This document shows positions 6,413 through 10,649 of a stretch of DNA of 10,649 nt, one piece after another. Position numbers and translations under genes: made by a program. A model generated the notes under the pieces. That model had not been told where the DNA came from. It did not search any database and saw only the letters and a program-made list of their open reading frames with translations. The DNA lies in assembly GCF_030453725.1 (NCBI RefSeq), contig NZ_JAKDJU010000105.1, positions 1-10,649 on the forward strand, written 5' to 3'. The stretch comes from Brevibacterium picturae (lineage in GTDB: Bacteria > Actinomycetota > Actinomycetes > Actinomycetales > Brevibacteriaceae). How positions within the stretch are numbered: position 1 is the first letter of the stretch; every line of letters starts with the position of its first letter.

Positions 6413-7177
6413 ATGCGCATCTGTGTCCACCCCCTCAATGACAATCCGGGTTCACCGGTCATCGTCTTCGGAAACGCCCTCGGCACCAGAGTGTCCCTGT
6501 GGGCAGCGGTCGCGGGCAGGCTGGCCGACGACTACCAGATCTACCTCTCCGACCTCCCCGGCCACACGCACCCGCGGACGGACGGCGAGGACTTCACCGT
6601 CTCAGAGCTCGCCTCCGGCCTCGTGAGCAGCCTGAGCGAGCTGGGGGTGGAGAAATTCACCTACTGCGGAGCATCGATCTCCGGCGGCATCGGCCTGACA
6701 CTGGCACTGGACCACCCCGACTCACTGACCGGCCTGGTCGCCTGCTCGACCGCTGACAAGTTCGGCACCGCCGAAACCTGGGCCGAACGCATCAAGGACG
6801 TCGAAGAGGACGGCACCCGCGGCCAAATCGACGACACCGCCGATCGATGGTTCGCCGCCGGCTTCCTCACGGAGGACATCGCATCGGGACCAGCAGTCCT
6901 CACCGACCTCGCGCTGATCGACGATGCGGCCTACCTCGCCTGCGCTCGTGCCCTGACCCAGTACGATCTGACCGGTCGGCTCGAGGCCATCTCCACACCG
7001 ACCCTGTTCATCGCAGGCGCACAGGACCCGAGCTGCACACCCGAGGCCATGACCGAGCTGTCGGAGCAGGTGAGCGAGTCCACGATTGCCGTCATCCCCG
7101 ATGCGGCCCACCTGCCGATGGTCGAACACCCCGACATCGTCTTCGACCACATCGAGCAGTTCTTGAGTAGGGTGTGA
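6413..7177 (+). CDS. Alpha/beta-fold hydrolase, similar to 3-oxoadipate enol-lactonase (PcaD)
   Basis: The protein (254 residues) has the alpha/beta-hydrolase layout. GNALGTRVSLW (20-30) forms the oxyanion-hole region and closely matches the NSLGT-x-x-x-W segment of PcaD lactonases. The nucleophile elbow CGASISGG (85-92) holds Ser88. Asp205 (IAGAQDPSC) and His233 (DAAHLPMVEHP) complete the triad. A helical lid lies between about 120 and 185. PcaD opens the enol-lactone ring in the beta-ketoadipate pathway for aromatics, but no other pca gene is in the window, so the substrate may differ and I give no symbol. AGGAG sits 5 nt before the ATG. It is followed after 42 bp by a carboxylate transporter, which suggests that the product or substrate could be an organic acid. 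The fold is very sure; the specificity is not. Confidence 0.85.
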   Translation: MRICVHPLNDNPGSPVIVFGNALGTRVSLWAAVAGRLADDYQIYLSDLPGHTHPRTDGEDFTVSELASGLVSSLSELGVEKFTYCGASISGGIGLTLALDHPDSLTGLVACSTADKFGTAETWAERIKDVEEDGTRGQIDDTADRWFAAGFLTEDIASGPAVLTDLALIDDAAYLACARALTQYDLTGRLEAISTPTLFIAGAQDPSCTPEAMTELSEQVSESTIAVIPDAAHLPMVEHPDIVFDHIEQFLSRV

Positions 7178-7219
7178 AGTAGTCCGCCAGAATCCCACCT
7201 TGCTCGATGAGGAGCACAG

Positions 7220-8824
7220 ATGACTCAGGAACGACATTCACCGACCGGCCACTCGACCGAATTCGATGAACTCTCCCCTGGGGAGAGGGCCCCTGGGTTC
7301 TCCCGACAGACGGTGCGCATCCGCTGGACCGGCTTCCTGCTCGGACTCATTCTGTCGACACTCGTCTATGCGGTGATGCCGGGCGGTGTCGATCACGGCG
7401 TGAAGCTGACGGCGGCCGTCGCCGTGCTGATGGCAGTCTGGTGGATGACCGAGGCGCTGCCCATCGCCGCAACCTCACTGCTTCCGCTCGTCGCCTTTCC
7501 CGTCTTCGGCACCGAGATTGAGATGAAGACTGTCGGTGCCTCCTACGGCAACCCGATCATCTTCCTGTTCCTCGGCGGGTTCCTCATCGCTCTGGCCATG
7601 CAGCGGTGGAACCTGCACCGGCGGATCGCCCTCATCACTCTGTCCATCATGGGCAACAAGCCGGGGCCGATGATCGCCGGCTTCATGATCGCGACCGGCT
7701 TCGTTTCGATGTGGGTCTCGAACACCGCCACTTCCGTGATGATGCTGCCCATCGGAATCTCGGTGCTGATGATCGTGAGCAAGGTCGTCGGGGGTGCCAT
7801 CACCGACTCCGCCAACACCGAGGCGGACGAGACCGAGACAGATGAGACCGAGGAGGACGACAGCGGCCTCGGGACCGTGGTGAAGTCCAACTTCGGCACC
7901 GCACTCATGCTCGGCATCGCCTACTCGGCCTCGATCGGATCCCTGGGCACCATCATCGGCACACCACCGAACCTCTTCCTCGTCGGCTATCTCGAGGACA
8001 ACCACGACATCTCCATCGGCTTCGGTCAGTGGATGCTCGTGGGAGTCCCGCTGGCGATCGTGATGATGGTCATCGCCTGGTTCCTCCTCGTCAAGGTGCT
8101 CTTCAAACCGGAGATCGACGAGATCCCCGGAGGCCGCGAGCTCATCCGCGACGAGCTGCAGAAGCTCGGCCCGATGTCGACCGGCGAGAAGCTGGTGCTG
8201 GGCATGTTCATCCTCGCCGCGGTCTGCTGGATCTCCCTGCCGCTGATCTTCGAGGAGCCGCCGATCAGCGATGAGGGCATCGCCATGGTCATCGGCCTCC
8301 TCCTCTTCCTCATCCCCGGCGGGGCCAACCGAGGGGTCCGCCTACTCGATTGGGAAACCGCGGAGAAGCTGCCCTGGGGAGTGCTCCTCCTCTTCGGCGG
8401 GGGCCTGGCCCTGTCCGCTCAGTTCTCCTCATCGGGGCTCACCGAATGGATCGGCGACTCCACGAGCGGCCTGGGGGTGCTGCCGACGGTCTTCATCGTC
8501 GCGATCTTCGCCCTGATCATCCTCTTCCTCACGGAGCTGACCTCGAACACCGCGACGGCCGCCACCTTCGTGCCCGTCGTCGGCGGCGTGGCGCTGGGAC
8601 TCGACCTCGACCCGCTGCTGCTGACCATCCCGGTGGCCCTTGCCGCCACATGCGCGTTCATGCTTCCGGTCGCAACCCCGCCGAACGCCGTTGCCTACGG
8701 TTCCGGCTACCTGACTGTGGCGCAGATGGTCAGGGGCGGTGTGCTGCTCAATGTGATCGGCATCGTCCTCATCACGATCACCGTCTACGTACTGGCCGTA
8801 CCAGTATTCAACATCATGCTCTGA
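7220..8824 (+). CDS. DASS/SLC13-family sodium:dicarboxylate (or sulfate) symporter
   Basis: DASS transporters use the sodium gradient to import di- and tricarboxylates such as succinate or citrate, or sulfate, across the cytoplasmic membrane. The 534-residue protein has many hydrophobic helices. It carries the two inverted-repeat signature motifs, SNTATSVMMLP (167-177) and SNTATAATFVP (442-452), whose Ser-Asn-Thr triplets form the substrate and sodium sites. Each is followed by a second half-site, GTIIGTPPN (243-251) and LPVATPPNAV (482-491). A hydrophilic N-terminal tail of about 35 residues precedes the first helix. An unusually acidic stretch (about 196-215: D, E and T in alternation) is inserted after the first SNT helix. 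GAGGAG sits 5 nt before the ATG. It lies between a PcaD-like hydrolase and an oxidoreductase on the same strand and may be cotranscribed. Substrate choice between carboxylates and sulfate cannot be made firmly; carboxylate fits the neighbours better. Confidence 0.9.
   Translation: MTQERHSPTGHSTEFDELSPGERAPGFSRQTVRIRWTGFLLGLILSTLVYAVMPGGVDHGVKLTAAVAVLMAVWWMTEALPIAATSLLPLVAFPVFGTEIEMKTVGASYGNPIIFLFLGGFLIALAMQRWNLHRRIALITLSIMGNKPGPMIAGFMIATGFVSMWVSNTATSVMMLPIGISVLMIVSKVVGGAITDSANTEADETETDETEEDDSGLGTVVKSNFGTALMLGIAYSASIGSLGTIIGTPPNLFLVGYLEDNHDISIGFGQWMLVGVPLAIVMMVIAWFLLVKVLFKPEIDEIPGGRELIRDELQKLGPMSTGEKLVLGMFILAAVCWISLPLIFEEPPISDEGIAMVIGLLLFLIPGGANRGVRLLDWETAEKLPWGVLLLFGGGLALSAQFSSSGLTEWIGDSTSGLGVLPTVFIVAIFALIILFLTELTSNTATAATFVPVVGGVALGLDLDPLLLTIPVALAATCAFMLPVATPPNAVAYGSGYLTVAQMVRGGVLLNVIGIVLITITVYVLAVPVFNIML
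7805..7864 (+). repeat. Acidic low-complexity tract in the DASS transporter
   Basis: The DNA encodes residues 196-215, with nine Glu/Asp between residues 201 and 214 and regularly spaced threonines. GAGACCGAG occurs twice within it, consistent with growth by slippage. The tract lies in the loop between the first SNT helix and the next helix pair. Confidence 0.6.
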
Positions 8825-8853
8825 TCGACGATGAACATTGGCAGACTGGTGAC

Positions 8854-9924
8854 ATGACTCAACTCTTCTCACCCATGACACTGCGCGGCACCGAGATCGC
8901 CAACCGCATCTGGCTCGCTCCGATGTGCCAGTACTCCTGCGAGGCCGAGGACGGAATGCCCGGCACCTGGCACCTCGTGCACCTCGGTGCACGAGCCCAG
9001 GGCGGATTCGGGCTCATCCTCACCGAGGCGGCCGCTGTCCTGCCCGAGGGCCGGATCTCACCCCAGGACGCCGGCATCTGGAACGACGATCAGGCCGAGG
9101 CATGGTCCGAAGTCGCCGAATTCGTTCACTCCCAGGGCAGCCGGATCGGTGTGCAGCTGGCCCACGCGGGCCGCAAGGCGAGCACCTACCGTCCCTTCGA
9201 GGGCAACCCCCGCGGCAGCGTGCCCGAGTCCGAGGGCGGCTGGCCCGCGCTCGGTGCCAGCGCCATCGCCTACCCCGGATACGAAGCGCCGCAGGAGATG
9301 ACGAAGGACGACATCGCCGAGGTGGTCGATGCCTTCGCAGCGGCCGCAGCCCGAGCCGTCGGTGCCGGGTTCGACCTGGTGGAACTCCATGCCGCCCACG
9401 GATACCTGCTCCACTCGTTCCTGTCCCCGCTGTCGAACGAACGCACCGACGAATACGGAGGCGATCTCGCCGGACGTTCACGACTGCTGACCGAGACCTA
9501 TCAGGCCGTGCGCGAGGCGGTGGGGGAGGACGTGCCCGTTCTCGTCCGGCTCTCTGCCAGCGAATGGCGCGAGGGCGGCTTCGACATCGCCGAGGCGGTC
9601 GAGGTCTCCCGAGACCTGGGCGACCGCGGCGTCGACCTCATCGATGTCTCGTCGGGAGGCAACTTCCCCGTCAAGGTTCCGGTCGGACCCGGGTACCAGG
9701 TGCCGCTGTCGGCAGCGATCCACGCAGAAGGCGTGAGCACGGGAACCGTCGGCCTCATCACCGATCCGGAGCAGGCAGAGACGATCCTGGCCTCGGAGCA
9801 GGCGGACGCGATCTTCCTGGCCCGAGCGGCGCTGCGCGAACCGGCCTGGCCGCAGCGAGCAGCCCACGATCTCGGAGTCGAACCGGGACCGTATCCACCG
9901 CAGTACACACGAGGAGCATGGTGA
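8854..9924 (+). CDS. NADH:flavin oxidoreductase, Old Yellow Enzyme family (YqjM-like)
   Basis: Enzymes of this class bind FMN in a TIM barrel and reduce activated C=C bonds of enals, enones and similar electrophiles with NAD(P)H. The 356-residue protein shows the YqjM subclass marks: PMCQYSC (23-29) with Cys25 and Tyr27 at the positions of YqjM Cys26 and Tyr28. QLAHAGRKAS (101-110) and HAAHGYLLHSFLSPLSNERTDEYGG (179-203) follow, with His179 and His182 as the substrate-anion anchors and Arg232 near the FMN. GGNFPVK and the C-terminal FLARAALREPAWP are also typical. I start at 8854 because the domain begins there; the frame stays open back to 8350, but that part lies inside the transporter gene. 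No good ribosome binding site precedes this ATG. It lies 29 bp after the transporter and 7 bp before the next gene. The physiological substrate is unknown. Confidence 0.93.
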   Translation: MTQLFSPMTLRGTEIANRIWLAPMCQYSCEAEDGMPGTWHLVHLGARAQGGFGLILTEAAAVLPEGRISPQDAGIWNDDQAEAWSEVAEFVHSQGSRIGVQLAHAGRKASTYRPFEGNPRGSVPESEGGWPALGASAIAYPGYEAPQEMTKDDIAEVVDAFAAAAARAVGAGFDLVELHAAHGYLLHSFLSPLSNERTDEYGGDLAGRSRLLTETYQAVREAVGEDVPVLVRLSASEWREGGFDIAEAVEVSRDLGDRGVDLIDVSSGGNFPVKVPVGPGYQVPLSAAIHAEGVSTGTVGLITDPEQAETILASEQADAIFLARAALREPAWPQRAAHDLGVEPGPYPPQYTRGAW

Positions 9925-9931
9925 ACCGACA

Positions 9932-10588
9932 ATGACGAATCTCATCGAGACCGAACACGTGATCATCCGCGACATCGCGGTGTCCGACATGGCCAACAAC
10001 GTCTACCTGATCACGGCCAAGGAGTCAGGGGCCCAGGTCCTCATCGACGCCGCCGACGATGCCGACGCGATCACTGACCTCATCGCCTCCGGAGCCGAGG
10101 ACACCTCGGCAGAACCGATGCTGCAGGCGATCATCACAACCCACCAGCACTGGGATCACATACGGGCGCTGCCTGCCACCTCGGCGGCCTACCCCGACGC
10201 CATGACGATCGCCGGCACCGACGATGCGGCCGCGATCACCACGGCCGAGGGCGTGGAGATCGCACGAGCAGTCGACCACCTCGACGTCGGTGATTTCGGC
10301 GGGTTCGTCCTGCAGGCGATCGGACTGCGCGGGCACACTCCCGGTTCGATCGCCCTGCTGCTGCGTGATGGGGGAGAGACCATCCTGTTCTCCGGTGACT
10401 CGCTGTTTCCCGGTGGTCCGGGCAAGACGTGGCACGAGGAGGATTTCGTCTCGCTCATGGACGACCTTCAGGAGCGGGTCTTCGACCAGCTGCCCGACGA
10501 GACCCGAGTGCTGCCCGGACACGGTGACGGTACGACGTTGGGCGAGGAACGGCCGAAACTGGCCGAATGGCGCGAACGCGGCTGGTGA
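9932..10588 (+). CDS. MBL-fold metallo-hydrolase (glyoxalase II-like)
   Basis: The 218-residue protein has the complete metallo-beta-lactamase metal site: THQHWDH (70-76) giving His71, His73, Asp75 and His76, then His135 (RGHTPGS), Asp156 (FSGDSLF) and His197 (LPGHGDG). Such a set normally binds two Zn or Fe ions. The overall pattern and the GHTPGS and SGD motifs resemble hydroxyacylglutathione hydrolase-like proteins, which cleave thioesters. The C-terminal glyoxalase II substrate domain is absent, so a different thioester or ester is likely. The ATG is 7 nt after the oxidoreductase stop, and the GAGGAG at 9911-9916 lies within the end of that gene, 15 nt upstream. The two genes are almost certainly cotranscribed. 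No other in-frame start is available nearby. Its stop codon directly abuts the converging gene. Exact substrate is unknown. Confidence 0.9.
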   Translation: MTNLIETEHVIIRDIAVSDMANNVYLITAKESGAQVLIDAADDADAITDLIASGAEDTSAEPMLQAIITTHQHWDHIRALPATSAAYPDAMTIAGTDDAAAITTAEGVEIARAVDHLDVGDFGGFVLQAIGLRGHTPGSIALLLRDGGETILFSGDSLFPGGPGKTWHEEDFVSLMDDLQERVFDQLPDETRVLPGHGDGTTLGEERPKLAEWRERGW

Positions 10589-10649
10589 TCACCCGGGCAG
10601 GGCAGCGAAGCCGATAGCGGCCCAGACGACGGCGGCCACGAGTGCGGCG
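10589..10649 (-). CDS. C-terminus of a probable membrane protein (runs off the window)
   Basis: The reverse strand reads AALVAAVVWAAIGFAALPG followed by TGA at 10589-10591. That is one hydrophobic helix ending a protein, as in many small multi-helix transporters. Only 19 full residues are visible, so no family can be given. The stop codon directly abuts the stop of the MBL hydrolase (10586-10588) on the other strand, leaving no room for a terminator between them. The call rests on the hydrophobic reading and the well-placed stop. Confidence 0.5.
   Translation of the reverse strand, partial: AALVAAVVWAAIGFAALPG

Noticed and set aside
8350..8853. N-terminal extension of the oxidoreductase frame inside the transporter gene
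   Set aside because: The frame is open but the extension overlaps the transporter's conserved second SNT repeat, and the OYE domain begins at the ATG at 8854.
1..10649. Mobile element, defence system or CRISPR array
   Set aside because: I find no transposase or integrase motifs, no regularly spaced repeats, no tRNA-like attachment site and no base-composition break. All genes look native to the chromosome.

Overview
The window looks like chromosomal, mostly housekeeping sequence from a high-GC actinobacterium. Brevibacterium or a close relative is my best guess. The reasons are the strong G/C bias at third codon positions, the actinobacterial arrangement of a PdxS gene divergent from a MocR/PdxR regulator, a monomeric NADP isocitrate dehydrogenase, and signs of leaderless or short-leader transcription. 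The genus is inferred; only the actinobacterial assignment is well supported. I see no transposase, integrase, phage gene, CRISPR array, tRNA or rRNA.

Layout. Bases 1-175 (minus) hold the N-terminus of pdxS (vitamin B6 synthesis). A compact divergent control region (176-319) separates it from a MocR/PdxR regulator (320-1750, plus). A small four-helix membrane protein of unknown function follows (1782-2180, plus). It converges on a minus-strand block: Sfp-type phosphopantetheinyl transferase (2195-2839), LapA/DUF1049 membrane protein (2843-3292) and monomeric isocitrate dehydrogenase icd (3339-5567). A perfect 16-bp stem lies between icd and lapA and covers the lapA start codon. A 140-bp divergent region (5568-5707) precedes a plus-strand run: thymidine kinase (5708-6349), PcaD-like alpha/beta hydrolase (6413-7177), DASS/SLC13 carboxylate transporter (7220-8824), Old Yellow Enzyme oxidoreductase (8854-9924) and an MBL-fold hydrolase (9932-10588). 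The window ends in the C-terminus of a converging membrane protein (10589-10649, minus).

How the genes work together. PdxR most likely controls the divergent pdxS and itself. The hydrolase, transporter, oxidoreductase and MBL hydrolase are closely spaced and could form a small carboxylate uptake and catabolism operon, though no substrate can be read from the sequence.

The most interesting observation is that the PdxR-like regulator has no lysine anywhere in its 476 residues, including the position where MocR proteins normally carry the PLP-binding lysine. I do not see a wholly new multi-gene system.
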